A stretch of DNA of 64,000 bases, taken from the NCBI GenBank assembly GCA_033060915.1, contig CM065394.1, positions 18,809,501 to 18,873,500 of the forward strand, given 5' to 3'. The DNA comes from Euryodendron excelsum (lineage: Eukaryota; Streptophyta; Magnoliopsida; Ericales; Pentaphylacaceae). The position numbers and the translations under genes are program-made. This document shows positions 25,401 to 33,339 of this stretch, piece after piece (the stretch's first letter is position 1; every line of letters begins with the position of its first letter). The notes beneath the pieces are model-generated. The model had not been told where the DNA came from. It made no database searches and saw only the letters and a list, made by a program, of their open reading frames with translations.

Positions 25401-28400
25401 GTACACTTAATAGTTTAACTATTTCTATTTATGTATTACAAAAATAATAAAAATTTCTACTAAATACTTAAAGGACACAAATGCAATTATTTTTAAAACA
25501 AAAGTTAATTATATGCATAAAGAGAATAATGAAAAAGATGGCTAATTTATAGTTATTGTATATTTGGTTTTTCTAGTAAAGTATTAAAATTATCTATTAC
25601 CTATATATTTACATTCATAATTAAGTTAAAAAATAGTGAAGATGTGTTTCATCAGAATTTAGTGAATACAATGTACAATGGCAGAAGTTTTTACTCAGCT
25701 TGTTTGAAATATGTCTGTATGAAACCATGTATTATGAATACGAAGAATGCATTTATTTAAAAGTAATAATTAAATAAATTAAGAAGATAGTCCAATTGAC
25801 TTTTAGAATTCACATTGGATTCAAATGTTCAATTTGTACGGAAATTATATTTTTGAAACAATATTATAAGTAAAAAGTGTTATAAGGGAACATGTTAAAC
25901 ATGCATTTTCTAGTTGTACAAATTGTTAGAAGGTTTGAAAAATATAGACCCCACATTTTGTACAACCAAACAATACATGCTTAACATGTGCCTTAGCATT
26001 TGCTTAAGTAAAAAAATGCATGTATTCAAAGTAATAGTTGAGGAAACTAAGAAACTAGTGAATTGGCTTTTAGAATTCTTAATTAATGTAGATACATTCA
26101 TAATTTTCAAGTATGTATTTGAAGTAATAGTTGAGGAAACTAAGAAAATAGTGAATTGACTTTTAGAATTCTTATTAAATGTAGATGCATTCATAATTTT
26201 TAAAAATGTATTTGAAATAATAGTTGAGGAAACTAATAAAATATTTAATTGACTTTTAGAATTTTTATTAAATGTGACTTTTACGATTCTTATTAAATGA
26301 GAATGCATTTTTTTTAACATTAATTTTAAAAGGTCTAAAGAAGTACTACTTTTCAATAATTACTTTTTAATTTGCATAGGGAACATAACCTAGATAGATT
26401 TTAAAAAAAAGGATGTACAAGATTTGCTTTTTATTTTTTAATCTACTATTTTGTTATAGTGATTTTACATTTTTTTTTTTAGTGTTGTTTGATAGGGAGA
26501 AGAACTTAGATAAATTATAAAAAAAAAGGAATAAAATACCATTCAAAATAAGCCATTTGTTGCAATCACAACGACAATGGCGGTGGCACAAGATTTGTTT
26601 TTTTTTTTTATTTTATAATTTTAGGTCTATTATTTTGTTTTAGTGTTTACATTTTTTTTTTATAATTGTAATGATATTACATATAAAACAAATATTATAA
26701 TACTTAGTTATATTTTATGTAATTTAATGGTGTATTCATCTAACCCCTTGTGTTTATTTTATCTAACCTTTTATATAATTTAATCGTATATTATGTAACT
26801 ATTTATGTTTAATCATGTATTCATCTAAATAAATAAGCATATTATAATATTTTTTTGTTATGTTTTTATTTTTATATAATTTAATTATGTATTCATTTAA
26901 CCATTTATTTTTATTATTAATATACTCAGTTATTTTACGTATCTCTATGTAAAAATAAAGATGAATTATTATGATAATGAGATAATTAATAATTGAAAAG
27001 GCTAGGGAGATAATAAAGTTTCTTTCATTTGAATTTAATAAATACATTGTATAATTGCATGAGTTTCACACCAACAATAAATAACCATGAAAGTCAAAAC
27101 ATCATATTCACTCACCTAGACAAATACCATAAAATTCATGAACTCATTAAATATGGTGAACCATAGTTCAAAGACTAAAATACATGTATAGTGAATCAAA
27201 GAGCTAACCAAAATTATTATTTTTTTCTTTTTTATTTTGGAAACAAAAAACTTTTTAATCACAATTTGAGAGTCACTCAAAATGAGCCACTTGTCGCAAC
27301 CACGACAATAGTGGCCTCCTTTTCTATATTGTATATAGATATAGATAGATAGATCTATCATTTTCCTAATTTTTAAATGAAAAGAACATCTTTCTGGTGT
27401 TAGTGTAGAACAGCTTCTCATGTAAACCCACATACGTGTGTGAAATACAAGCATTCTGCTTGTCTCACTTTTGATGCTTCCATGCTGCAACTTTTGAGTT
27501 TTGAGTAACTGATCTAATGCATGTGCCTAATGATGTTTACTCATTTCATTACTGCTTCATGATCTCTTACTTGATGTTTGTATGAAAAAGTAGCATTTGA
27601 TTTTGAAGCTAGTCTGACATACTTTCTACTGTGTGTTGAACTGATCTACACTTGGCTACACCCAGAGTAGGAAATATGTCAGGCTAGCTTCAAAAAGCTA
27701 GCCTGGCATACTTCCTACTCTGGGTGTTACCATTTAAATTGTTATGACATTTTTCTGGGTGACATGGTATTTTTGACTTGTGATCTTAATCTCAGACTAT
27801 TCGCGGTATGGAAAGTTATCCGGAGACTGCTCCTCCTGTTCGTGGCCTGCCACAAATGGTAAATTCCTTTGTCTTTGAATGCATATGTTCACTGGCATGG
27901 ACATGGGCTTTGATATATTATTGTTTACTTTTTCCCTTTTATTCAATTATTTGTTTTGAATTGATGCAGGTTATAGAGAGCATTAATAAGTGTGATGTGG
28001 ACATTCGGAGAGAACTGTTTAGTAGTATATTGGTAAAATTACTTTTATGTCCTTGATTTTAATCCTCTTGGTTACTCATTTTTGTAAGTAAGGTTGTTGA
28101 TTTCTGTTAATTAATTAATCCTATTGGATTGTTGTTTAATTATATTCTTACTTTTCCTTTTCTTTTTAAATGGAAAATGCTTTGCATAAATTGTGTGACT
28201 TGGACATTATGGATGAAGATGTTGAGTGGTATTGTCTGTAATATCTTACAAGTCTCTGTGTCAATAGTCTATTCTCTACAGTAAATTAATATGCAGTAAT
28301 TTGCAGACATCTTCATATTCACATAAAATAAGACTTTGAACACCTTTGCTGGATAGGATGGGCTTTGATTTGAAACTATGTTGCTACGGGTATGGTCGTC

Positions 28401-31400
28401 GGGTGCGGGTATATGTCACTGTCGGATTCATTTTATTCTCATGTTCAAGGACACCAGGACACGACTAGATTTCATATTTCATAAATACTTCTATTAGATT
28501 TGTTAAAATAAAATAGTGTTTACAAACTAAAATAAAGTATTTTATGTATAAAATGGAAGTCTTATTTATAGTTTTATAGTAAGCTTAATTATCTATATAT
28601 ACTTGTATGATGCATTTCCAACTAGTTATATCAGACACACATCCCATATCCTTAGTTTCAAGTGTCCGACGTGGGTATTTTACAAATTTAAAAGAGTTCA
28701 TGCAACATAGGTAAGAAATGGATCCCACATTGCATTTCTACAGCTAGACTTTATATAATAGTGATTGGACGCCTATAGTTTTCTGAAGCGGTCTTATGTT
28801 TGAAGGTGAATTTGGGGAAATCTGAACTCATCACAATGGGAGAAGTAGAGATGGAGGATTTGGCATCCATTTTGGGGTGGGTGGGGTTGCTTCCTTCTCA
28901 ATGTTTGGGACTCATGTTGTGGGCGACATTTAAATCAAAGGCTGTCTAGGATTTAGTGATTGAAAGGTTTCAAATTAGATTGACGAGATGGGAACGACAA
29001 TATTTATTAAAGGGTGGTCATCTTACATTGATCAAGAGCACTTCGTCTAGCCTACCCACTTACTAAGAAGCATAAGCACTTATAATAAGGTGTCATATCC
29101 GTATTAGACACATGTTGAACATCGATATTGATTAAACACTTTTTGACAGGTGTCGGATACATGTCCAAATTTGTTTTATTATTTTTTAATTTATTTAGAA
29201 TTGAACACGCTTCAAACACTTGGGATGTACGTGTCTATCACTTAGACACCCATGAGACACATTACAAGTCTGAAGAGAATAACTTGGAATTCAATGATAA
29301 CACAAAAACAATGTGGATTGTAATTATTAAAATGTAAATTTGCTTTCATCTTTTTTTTTTTTTGTTAAATGATGTTTTAATTATAGATTGAATTATGTTT
29401 TTCATGTTGAAATGCTAGTCTCCAACATGGAGACATCACTTTCTTAGAAGTGTCATGCTTCTTAGTCAATATATTTATTTACCTATTTCCTCATTTGACT
29501 TTTGTATATGCTTCCTGTCTTAAGTTTTACACTGCTGCAAGTATACACAAATTTCGGCAAAAAAAAATAGACAAAAAGATAGAGTAACAAATTTAAATTT
29601 ATTAATTTAAAGGAAGTTCTACAAAGAATTATCCTTGGATTCTTCTCTTCAAAATATTGATTCAAGGGCTTGACAGCATATTCCTGAATCAAACGGTGAA
29701 ATTTTCTTCAATGTGCAAAATGAAGATGATAATTTGTATGGTATTGACTCGAGGGCTTGACAGAGCGTTCTAAAATTAAATGGTAGATTCTTCTTCAATT
29801 TGGTAGGAAAAGATAATAAATTTGCAGGGTTTCGTCATGAACTTGTTGATTTGAATCTTTGACCTTCAAACGTGGTAGAGATTGATGGAATTAGGCAAGA
29901 AAGTTCTTCGGGACTTTAGATGCTTCAATACAATAGAGCTTTCTTTGTTCCATGATTTGTGTTGTAGACTTCTGTCACTTCTGTCCTTTAAGACTTGTTC
30001 TGAAGATTTCCATTTTTTAAGATTTGTGCATCTTTGAAGACTTGTATGTCTCATCTCTGAAGATTTATAGTTGTTGGAGAAGGGAAGTCCTATAAGAATC
30101 TTACTGCTTGATTATTATCTATTTATTACTTTTATTTTTAAAGGGAGAAAATCAATAATTGTCAAGAGTTGTTTGATAATTACCTCTTCATTCATTTTTT
30201 TTTTAAGGAGGCAAAAATAATGGTAATTATCTCTTTGTATATTTATTTTAAAGAGATAAATATCATTTTGACATGTGGTCAACAATTCCATGTGTAAATC
30301 TTGATTTGGGACTTATTAGACATGTGGTTGTATTTGATTTGCCAATAATCGTGTCATTTTTTTAGGCCTTTGCATCTCGTGACAATTTTTAATTGGTTGG
30401 AATTTTGTATGCCTACAGCAAGCATCAAGTATCTTGTATCAAAGTTATCAATTCGGTTTTTGCATGCATTTTGGCTTGTGAATTGGGAATCTATCAGTAC
30501 TGGATCAGTCTAGTAAATTATTTCTGTTTGTCACCATGATAAAAAAATAATAAACTAAACATAGCTTTTTACACTCGTCAGATTTTTTGAACAGTTTTAA
30601 CCTTTGATTACACAGTCAAACCAAAAATTGCTTCATATCAATTATACATACAGTTACTTGTTAATTCAATTTTAAGATCTTTAGGAACTGAAATTTCTAG
30701 CCGTCAATTGCTGTGCACATATCCCCATCTCCCCGCCCCCCCTCAAAAAATAAAAAAAACCCAGATAAATAATAAAAAAATTCCATGTTTGGTTCCTTTT
30801 GTTGTCAACTGAAAAGCCCAGAAACACGAAACAGATTTGAAACACCACACTGAAAGGAATGAGATGGCCCAAAGAGAACGGAGGTGTAAATATACCCTTT
30901 TGTGAATGGAGTGAGATTACTATCCATCTTCTATTCCACAAAGTTCAGACTAATGGTGTTAATACGTGTAAGTATTGGGTACGTAAACAGTTCCAGAAAC
31001 ATATTGATGTGAGGAATTTATCCTTGTGTTCAACTTGTAACATGTTACTTGTTGATATTTATTCTTTTATCCAAATGAAGTGGCTCTATGAGGTTATAAA
31101 CTATTGGAGAATGTTAATTTAGAGACGATTTTTTTCTCTTTGCTGCAGCTTTCTGGTGGCACAGCATCAATGCAACAGTTAAAAGAACGTCTTGAGAAAG
31201 ACTTGCTAGAGGTGTAGTTCCCCACTTAAGCATGACTTAGTGCCTATTTTTATTGAAATATATGGTGCCTTGGTTTATTTGAACTTTGTTGCAATGATCA
31301 CAAGGCTGACATGATCCATGATCTCATTTGAAATGGCCCGTAAGTACTGGTTGAGTTCATTCCTCTGGCTGTATTTTTGGCTCCATGTCATAAATAATTT

Positions 31401-31461
31401 TTTTATCTTTTGTTTTATTGTTTTTCCTGTGGCTTGCCATCTGAAGTGCTCGGGATGACGT

Positions 31462-31520
<59 letters not shown>

Positions 31521-32480
31521 GTGAGTGTGGGAGACTGGAAGGTATAAAATAAGAGGAACCCGAACCCTCGGACAAAGGAAATTTTACTATTCATGTTCTA
31601 TAATAACATACAAACTTTGGCTCCTTGGTTTTGTAATTAATCAGCCTCTGTTTTTTTTCTTCAATTTATAGGAGTCTCCTCAAGCAGCTAGAGTTAAAGT
31701 ATTGGCAAGCGGAAATGCAACAGAAAGGAGATTCAGGTTGAATATATGCTGCTAACCTCCCCTGACTCTTTCTCTCTCATATTGCAGGGTGCACATGTTA
31801 CCTGCATTAAATTGACACCTTTTCTGTATTTGCCTTGCTCTTCTTGGCTTTTCGAATTTCATTCTCTTTGGGAAATTTATATTTTAGAAATGCAGTTCAA
31901 GAGTATTCACCATTCTATTTATTTATTTTACAGTAGTTCTACTGAGTTCTCTATGCTGGTTTCCACATTTTTGGAATGGAAAAACAGCCATCTCAGGGTT
32001 CTCTTGTGTCATTGCATGTCATGACGACATGTGATTTTCTCACTTTTTGCATTTAGTAGCTTATGCCAAAGTCGGTTAAAGACTAAAAATATGGTTTCTA
32101 CTGTAGTTAAGCCTTGCACCATCTCTAGATAGTCACTGATGTTTTTACTTTTGTTTTTCTTTTCTTTCTTGGAAAATTCTTTGTTTAAGAAGACGATTGC
32201 GCAATGTCCCTTCCTCCTACTTGATCTGGTAAATTATGCATGTTTGCAGTGTTTGGATAGGGGGGAGTATATTAGCATCTCTTGGTTCCTTTCAGCAGAT
32301 GTGGTTTTCGAAGTCTGAGTAAGTTTGCTTTTCAGCAGAAATTCCAAATGGGGGCCCTAGCTCTTTCTTTTGCTTTTCTTAAGCTTTGCATCTGACAATT
32401 GCTCCCATATTTCTGTTATGTTCAAATATGACAGGTACGAAGAGCATGGGGCATCCTACATTCAAAGGAAGTGCCCTTAA
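2308..32480 (+). CDS. ARP4: Actin-related protein 4 (nuclear ARP), spliced gene, 5' exon missing
   Basis: Nuclear actin-related protein. In plants and other eukaryotes the ARP4/BAF53 family is a subunit of chromatin remodelling and histone acetyltransferase complexes (SWI/SNF, INO80, SWR1, NuA4). Coding exons: 2308-2484, 2559-2632, 5622-5702, 14570-14630, 14791-14840, 15881-15935, 19552-19629, 19717-19770, 20522-20575, 20649-20709, 22279-22330, 22663-22729, 27796-27858, 27970-28032, 31149-31211, 31672-31736, 32250-32318, 32435-32480. They sum to 1233 nt, giving 410 residues plus TAA, with phases agreeing at every junction and GT-AG at every intron. Diagnostic pieces are MDVDD, LYVGSQALAYRRDHME, IDPKEHPMLLAEP, GGGSTTIAPVHDGY, INKCDVDIRREL and the C-terminal EEHGASYIQRKCP. 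The usual family length is about 440, so about 35 N-terminal residues with the first phosphate loop are encoded left of the window. No in-frame stop or frameshift is seen. The gene is probably functional despite introns of up to 8.9 kb. Confidence 0.96.
2559..2632 (+). CDS. ARP4: ARP4 exon
   Basis: Encodes VLSPMKDGVVVDWD then IIESIWDHAF, the actin-fold segment that follows the YVG block. The acceptor is TTATCAG and the donor GTAAGT. It ends after two bases of an Arg codon (AG|G). Confidence 0.94.
2633..5621 (+). other. ARP4: ARP4 intron with T/G homopolymer block
   Basis: Three kb of AT-rich intron. It holds a short (TC)n tract near 3378-3397 and a run of 32 G at 3709-3740 preceded by T runs. 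No coding relic was recognised. Confidence 0.6.
3709..3740 (+). repeat. G32 homopolymer
   Basis: Uninterrupted run of 32 guanines directly after a T-rich tract, in an ARP4 intron and on the sense strand. Such a run can form G-quadruplex structure, and its length is also error-prone in assembly. Confidence 0.85.
5622..5702 (+). CDS. ARP4: ARP4 exon
   Basis: Encodes ECLLIDPKEHPMLLAEP then SSNTRQQREK. The IDPKEHPMLLAEP block is one of the best conserved in the family. The acceptor is ATGTACAG and the donor GTGAGA. The codon for the last Lys is split across the following 8.9-kb intron. Confidence 0.96.
7003..7902. mobile_element. MITE-like TIR element inside the 5' LTR
   Basis: The ends are inverted: GCTGTTAAAATTG at 7004 against CAGTTTTAACAAC ending 7899. 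Repeated GATCCTAC/GTAGGATC motifs just inside each end extend the inverted symmetry (7018-7080 and 7769-7880). The insertion is proven by the intact LTR copy near 14294-14310, which lacks it. The interior is AT-rich and holds a TG/AG microsatellite and no transposase. The target duplication is unclear (possibly ATGG). Confidence 0.7.
7445..7486 (+). repeat. Compound (TG)11(AG)10 microsatellite
   Basis: Eleven TG units followed directly by AG units, within the MITE-like insertion. Confidence 0.9.
7986..7998 (+). other. Primer binding site of the intronic copia element
   Basis: TGGTATTAGAGCC, five bases after the LTR end. It is complementary to the 3' end of initiator tRNA-Met with one change from the usual TGGTATCAGAGC. 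Confidence 0.8.
8044..8790 (+). pseudogene. Copia gag relic
   Basis: The frame after ATG (8044) reads MEVNTSRIVILNGSW before the first stop, and later sections match copia gag (for example NELAAIKKVLDDEFQALLLL near 8397). A CCHC-type knuckle at about 8694-8736 reads CYNYGKPDHIKKDC. Its second cysteine is replaced by tyrosine, so the knuckle is damaged. Several stops interrupt the frame. Confidence 0.75.
8870..10030 (+). pseudogene. Copia protease-integrase relic
   Basis: The protease site region reads WTINGGASCHATP, where active copies have a D-S-G-A core, so the catalytic Asp is lost. It is followed by the GAG-pre-integrase block LWHKRLGHVSEKCLQVL (around 9271-9321). The integrase core frame 9462-10031 contains SYFVIFVDHVSRKVWTYAIK and LIDNGGEYTGLFGNYC. 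Frame breaks occur around 9000-9460. Confidence 0.8.
10380..11775 (+). pseudogene. Copia RT and RNase H relic
   Basis: Fragments of the copia reverse transcriptase are readable: QLDVKIIFLYGEMEEEIHME (frame 10619-10861) and KLKKSLLGLKQA. RNase H pieces follow around 11480-11720, with YVAATEACKE and ASHHARTKHIDVRYH. Stops and indels are frequent, so no functional polyprotein remains. Confidence 0.75.
11860..11872 (+). other. Polypurine tract of the intronic copia element
   Basis: AAAGAGGGAGA lies immediately before the 3' LTR start TGTTGGG, as expected for second-strand priming. Confidence 0.7.
11963..13859. mobile_element. Unclassified 2-kb repeat, copy 1
   Basis: Begins ACTAGTTTTGGGACTT and ends near CTATGTTGTAT, splitting the copia 3' LTR. 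A second, slightly longer copy is at 25238-27334. The interior is AT-rich with a 93-bp tandem repeat (12540-12800). Two imperfect palindromes built on TGTCG...CGACA occur, the clearer at 13082-13112. No coding capacity is seen. The right end and GTCGC-rich subterminal palindromes recall non-autonomous CACTA elements, but the left end does not match, so the class stays open. Confidence 0.65.
12540..12800. repeat. 93-bp tandem repeats within copy 1
   Basis: The motif GTATTTGAAGTAATAGTTGA recurs at 93-bp spacing (about 12544, 12637, 12730). The long minus-strand open frame here (12516-12878) is only the repeated translation of this array. Confidence 0.8.
14570..14630 (+). CDS. ARP4: ARP4 exon
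   Basis: Encodes TPELMFEKYKVPALFLAKNA after completing the split Lys codon, so it joins in frame across the copia-bearing intron. The acceptor is TCTGACAG and the donor GTATGC. Confidence 0.95.
14791..14840 (+). CDS. ARP4: ARP4 exon
   Basis: Encodes VLTSFASGRATSLVIDG, leading into the second phosphate-binding loop of the actin fold. The acceptor is AACTCTAG and the donor GTAAGA. The last Gly codon is split. Confidence 0.95.
14881..14899 (+). repeat. T-run in ARP4 intron
   Basis: Run of about 19 T directly after the exon at 14791-14840. Its only note is length instability. Confidence 0.6.
15881..15935 (+). CDS. ARP4: ARP4 exon, second phosphate loop
   Basis: Encodes GGGSTTIAPVHDGYVLQK, the second nucleotide-binding loop. 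With the previous exon the joined loop reads DGGGGSTT. The residue after Asp is Gly, where the plant ARP4 I know best has Cys. The acceptor is GATTCAG and the donor GTATTC. Confidence 0.95.
15936..17147 (+). other. ARP4: ARP4 intron segment; possible LINE-like fragment near 16255-16560
   Basis: No exon lies in this part. The stretch from TTGGGTAAGTAACATGAATT (16253) through GGGCGCAACC and GTACATGGAGTGTAC resembles the 3' part of a plant LINE/SINE in reverse orientation. I could not confirm any domain. The rest is ordinary AT-rich intron ending in T and G runs. Confidence 0.3.
17099..17122 (+). repeat. G10-A-G13 run
   Basis: Near-continuous guanine run after a T run, on the sense strand of an ARP4 intron. 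It has the same T-then-G architecture as 3709-3740. Confidence 0.8.
17158..18596. mobile_element. TIR element (outer, Mutator-like) with 10-bp target duplication
   Basis: GAGAGTCAGC is present on both sides (17148-17157 and 18597-18606). The termini are TAAGAAGTATGGACACT and, reverse-complemented from the right, TAGGAAGCACGGATACTT, so the ends are inverted repeats. Without the nested GC-rich element its own length is about 390 bp. Tandem GGACAC units follow the left end. A related element of about 400 bp is at 29064-29464. The target size points to a MULE-derived MITE. It carries no transposase. Confidence 0.75.
17455..18492. mobile_element. GC-rich TIR element nested in the previous one, 9-bp target duplication
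   Basis: GGCATGTCC flanks both sides (17446-17454 and 18493-18501). The ends are inverted repeats: TGGTGTCATGGGTTGGC on the left and, reverse-complemented, CAGGTGTCACGGGTTGCC on the right. The 1038-bp body is markedly GC-rich against AT-rich surroundings. It has long chance frames (for example minus 17937-18557) with no recognisable domain. The 9-bp duplication fits a Mutator-like element. An 8-bp reading would fit hAT. Confidence 0.75.
18650..18862. mobile_element. Possible hAT-type MITE
   Basis: Its left part has GCATTTGGTAAAATGGTTTC and its right part GAACGATACTAAACGTACC. Reverse-complemented, the right end gives GGTACGTTTAGTATCGTTC, so the ends are loosely inverted around G-T-T-T-x-G-T-A. 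The interior holds A/T-rich inverted stretches. The target duplication is not resolved. Confidence 0.35.
19125..19335 (+). repeat. Degenerate GGATAC minisatellite
   Basis: Units of roughly 20-25 bp containing AAGGATACA or close variants followed by a T/G-rich stretch recur about nine times. It is intronic, between ARP4 exons 15881-15935 and 19552-19629. Confidence 0.6.
19552..19629 (+). CDS. ARP4: ARP4 exon
   Basis: Twenty-six codons, AVQSSPIGGEFLTD then CLMKSLESKGLT, in phase 0 at both ends. The acceptor is GTCAATAG and the donor GTGAGT. Confidence 0.95.
19717..19770 (+). CDS. ARP4: ARP4 exon
   Basis: Eighteen codons, IRPRYSFKRKEIRPGEFQ, phase 0. The acceptor is GGTTGCAG and the donor GTTATT. 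Confidence 0.95.
20522..20575 (+). CDS. ARP4: ARP4 exon
   Basis: Eighteen codons, TVDLEFPNTTESYKLYSQ, phase 0. The acceptor is CTTCTCAG and the donor GTTTGA. Confidence 0.94.
20649..20709 (+). CDS. ARP4: ARP4 exon
   Basis: Encodes RAIVSDIKECVCRAPDTSYD. The acceptor is GTTATAG and the donor GTTTGT. It ends one base into a Glu codon completed by the next exon. Confidence 0.94.
21092..21115 (+). repeat. (CT)n microsatellite
   Basis: About 12 CT units in an ARP4 intron. Confidence 0.8.
22279..22330 (+). CDS. ARP4: ARP4 exon
   Basis: Encodes ESAYSNIPMTPYELPDGQ, with the conserved actin-family YELPDGQ motif split at its last codon. The acceptor is CTTTTCAG and the donor GTAAGT. Confidence 0.95.
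22663..22729 (+). CDS. ARP4: ARP4 exon
   Basis: Encodes TIEIGADRFKIPDVLFNPSL then AQ, with the conserved GADRFKIPD and LFNPS blocks. The acceptor is CAACCAG and the donor GTTAGT. A 5.1-kb intron follows. Confidence 0.95.
22730..25237 (+). other. ARP4: ARP4 intron with a divergent internal duplication
   Basis: Segments 23320-23640 and 24135-24400 match loosely. Shared blocks include AAGAACT(G)CCAATC, CAACATCTCTAA or CGACACCTCTAA, TTCAAG(T/C)CTT and GCTTGATTGCAA. This indicates an old direct duplication of about 300 bp, 0.8 kb apart. No protein domain is recognised on either strand. Confidence 0.45.
25238..27334. mobile_element. Unclassified 2-kb repeat, copy 2
   Basis: Same order as copy 1 from ACTAGTTTTAGGACTACT to CTATATTGTAT, including the 93-bp tandem array (26020-26270) and both palindromes (around 26555 and 27283-27315). 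It has about 230 bp (25465-25685) that copy 1 lacks. The copy 1 breakpoint lies at a short AATAC direct repeat. It sits in the intron before the exon at 27796. Confidence 0.65.
27658..27727. repeat. Near-perfect 33-bp inverted repeat (hairpin)
   Basis: Left arm 27658-27690 and right arm 27695-27727 are complementary except for two positions, with a four-base loop. The arms contain CCCAGAGTAGGAA and TTCCTACTCTGGG. A third, diverged copy of the right arm lies upstream at about 27604-27638. The hairpin ends 68 bp before the ARP4 exon at 27796. Confidence 0.85.
27796..27858 (+). CDS. ARP4: ARP4 exon
   Basis: Twenty-one codons from TIRGMESYPETAPP to VRGLPQM, phase 0. The acceptor is AATCTCAG and the donor GTAAAT. 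A strong inverted repeat ends 68 bp before this exon. Confidence 0.95.
27970..28032 (+). CDS. ARP4: ARP4 exon
   Basis: Twenty-one codons: VIESINKCDVDIRRELFSSI followed by Leu. The INKCDVDIRREL block is a family hallmark. The acceptor is GATGCAG and the donor GTAAAA. Confidence 0.96.
28376..28711. mobile_element. Small TIR element (MITE-like)
   Basis: The ends CTATGTTGC (28376) and GCAACATAGG (to 28711) are inverted. Inside are GGGTATGG/CGGGTATA motifs near the left and GTGTCCGACGTGGGTATT near the right. This is the same motif style as the elements at 17158-18596 and 29064-29464. There is no coding capacity. Confidence 0.5.
28740..29062 (+). mobile_element. LINE reverse transcriptase relic
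   Basis: The frame reads VNLGKSELITMGEV, MEDLASILGW, then after a stop DLVIERFQIRLTRWERQYL and KGGHLTLIKSTSSSLPTY. This is the C-terminal part of a plant non-LTR reverse transcriptase. It breaks off exactly where the next TIR element begins. Confidence 0.8.
29064..29464. mobile_element. TIR element related to 17158-18596, abutting a LINE relic
   Basis: The ends TAAGAAGCATAAGCACTT and AAGTGTCATGCTTCTTA are inverted. The TIR matches the outer element at 17158, and the length (401 bp) is nearly the same as that element without its insertion. It contains GTGTCGGATACATGTCC-type motifs. No target duplication is visible. Confidence 0.6.
29466..31148 (+). other. ARP4: ARP4 intron, unassigned repeat-like sequence
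   Basis: The stretch 29640-29770 holds two imperfect copies of a segment (TTGATTCAAGGGCTTGACAG and TTGACTCGAGGGCTTGACAG). The remainder is AT-rich. A C-rich/A-rich block at 30730-30770 mirrors the T/G runs seen elsewhere. No domain is recognised. Confidence 0.4.
31149..31211 (+). CDS. ARP4: ARP4 exon, adenosine-binding motif
   Basis: Encodes LSGGTASMQQLKERLEKDLL then Glu. LSGGTASMQQ corresponds to the actin-fold adenosine motif. The acceptor is GCTGCAG and the donor GTGTAG. Confidence 0.96.
31465..31519 (+). repeat. (TC)27 microsatellite
   Basis: Uninterrupted TC array of about 54 bp in the ARP4 intron between 31211 and 31672. Confidence 0.9.
31672..31736 (+). CDS. ARP4: ARP4 exon
   Basis: Encodes ESPQAARVKVLASGNATERR then Phe, and ends two bases into a Ser codon. 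The acceptor is TTATAG and the donor GTTGAA. Confidence 0.95.
32250..32318 (+). CDS. ARP4: ARP4 exon, C-terminal actin signature
   Basis: Encodes VWIGGSILASLGSFQQMWFS then KSE, the strongly conserved actin C-terminal block. The acceptor is TTTGCAG. The donor GTAAGT lies inside the Glu codon. Confidence 0.96.
   Translation, partial: CLDRGEYISISWFLSADVVFEV
32435..32480 (+). CDS. ARP4: ARP4 last exon with stop
   Basis: Encodes YEEHGASYIQRKCP and TAA at 32478-32480. The acceptor is ATGACAG. This is the expected ARP4 C-terminus. Confidence 0.96.
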
Positions 32481-32850
32481 TGTGCCATCTTTCTAACTTA
32501 ATACGAAGAAAAAGAGGAGGTGTATTTCCATCTTGGATAAGGGATTCTGCTGAGGCCTATAGCTGCAGAACGTTTTGATTTTCGTTTATTGAGCTGCTGA
32601 CGAGTTGCCACCTATGCCTGATTCAAGTTTTGGAGGATGCTGCAGACTTTTTGTAAACTTGTGCTAATATTCGGGATTGTAGAGATTAAAATCACTTGGA
32701 TGTCTCATTGTTGGTATGCACTAAGTTATACTGTACCATTAGTTTCTCAATTTACTCTGCACTTGTGTTATTCTGTATTTAACTGTATGCATCCTGGGGG
32801 TAGCTGCCCCTCTATTAACTCTAGCGTGGTATGTAAATTAACCAGTAATT
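32481..32850 (+). other. ARP4: Probable ARP4 3' UTR and downstream flank
   Basis: Non-coding sequence directly after the stop, with T-rich blocks usual for a plant 3' UTR. No clean AATAAA is near. The AT-rich ATTAAAATC near 32690 or the T-rich stretch near 32780 could serve polyadenylation. The exact end is not determinable from sequence. Confidence 0.4.
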
Positions 32851-33227
32851 TCTGTAAGGACAGTGCTAAGGACTTACTTCAGGGGAGCAAGTCATGGTCA
32901 AACAGTAGTTTTGCCAAACAAGTTCAGCAAAAAAACAAAAAAGGGAAGGAAATTAAACAAATAAACTTATAAATTTCAATTGAGTTTTTTAATTCAAGGA
33001 AAAAAAAATTTGAATACAGCTTAATAGTTGGAAATTTAAAGATTACTAGATTTTATTTTTGAATACCTATAGAAGGCTATTAAGCTGTCTGAGTCAAATG
33101 TTATATTTTGAATTATTTCATTGTAACAACATTTGTTAAAAAAAAAAATTAAAAAAATTTCCCTCTCAATAATAGTTGTGAAAGTGAAGATTAGTGTCAA
33201 CTTTACCAAAGAGTAACCCAGCATGGC

Positions 33228-33229
<2 letters not shown>

Positions 33230-33258
<29 letters not shown>

Positions 33259-33260
33259 TG
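33230..33260 (+). repeat. T-run
   Basis: About 29 consecutive T at the right end of the ARP4 downstream region. It could mark the tail of an old retroposon. Confidence 0.6.
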
Positions 33261-33339
33261 TAGTTTTAACTATCAACAAGCTGTCTAATTCCTTTTGTAA
33301 ATGTTAAAAGTTATATTTCAGAATGTATGGTATAAATTT

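Noticed and set aside
27290..27330. GTCGCAACCACGACA palindrome as a riboswitch or small RNA
   Set aside because: The same palindrome recurs in the other copy of the transposable repeat, so it is a repeat feature.
31357..31575. Open frame with long Glu-Arg repeat
   Set aside because: It is the translation of the (TC)27 microsatellite inside an ARP4 intron.
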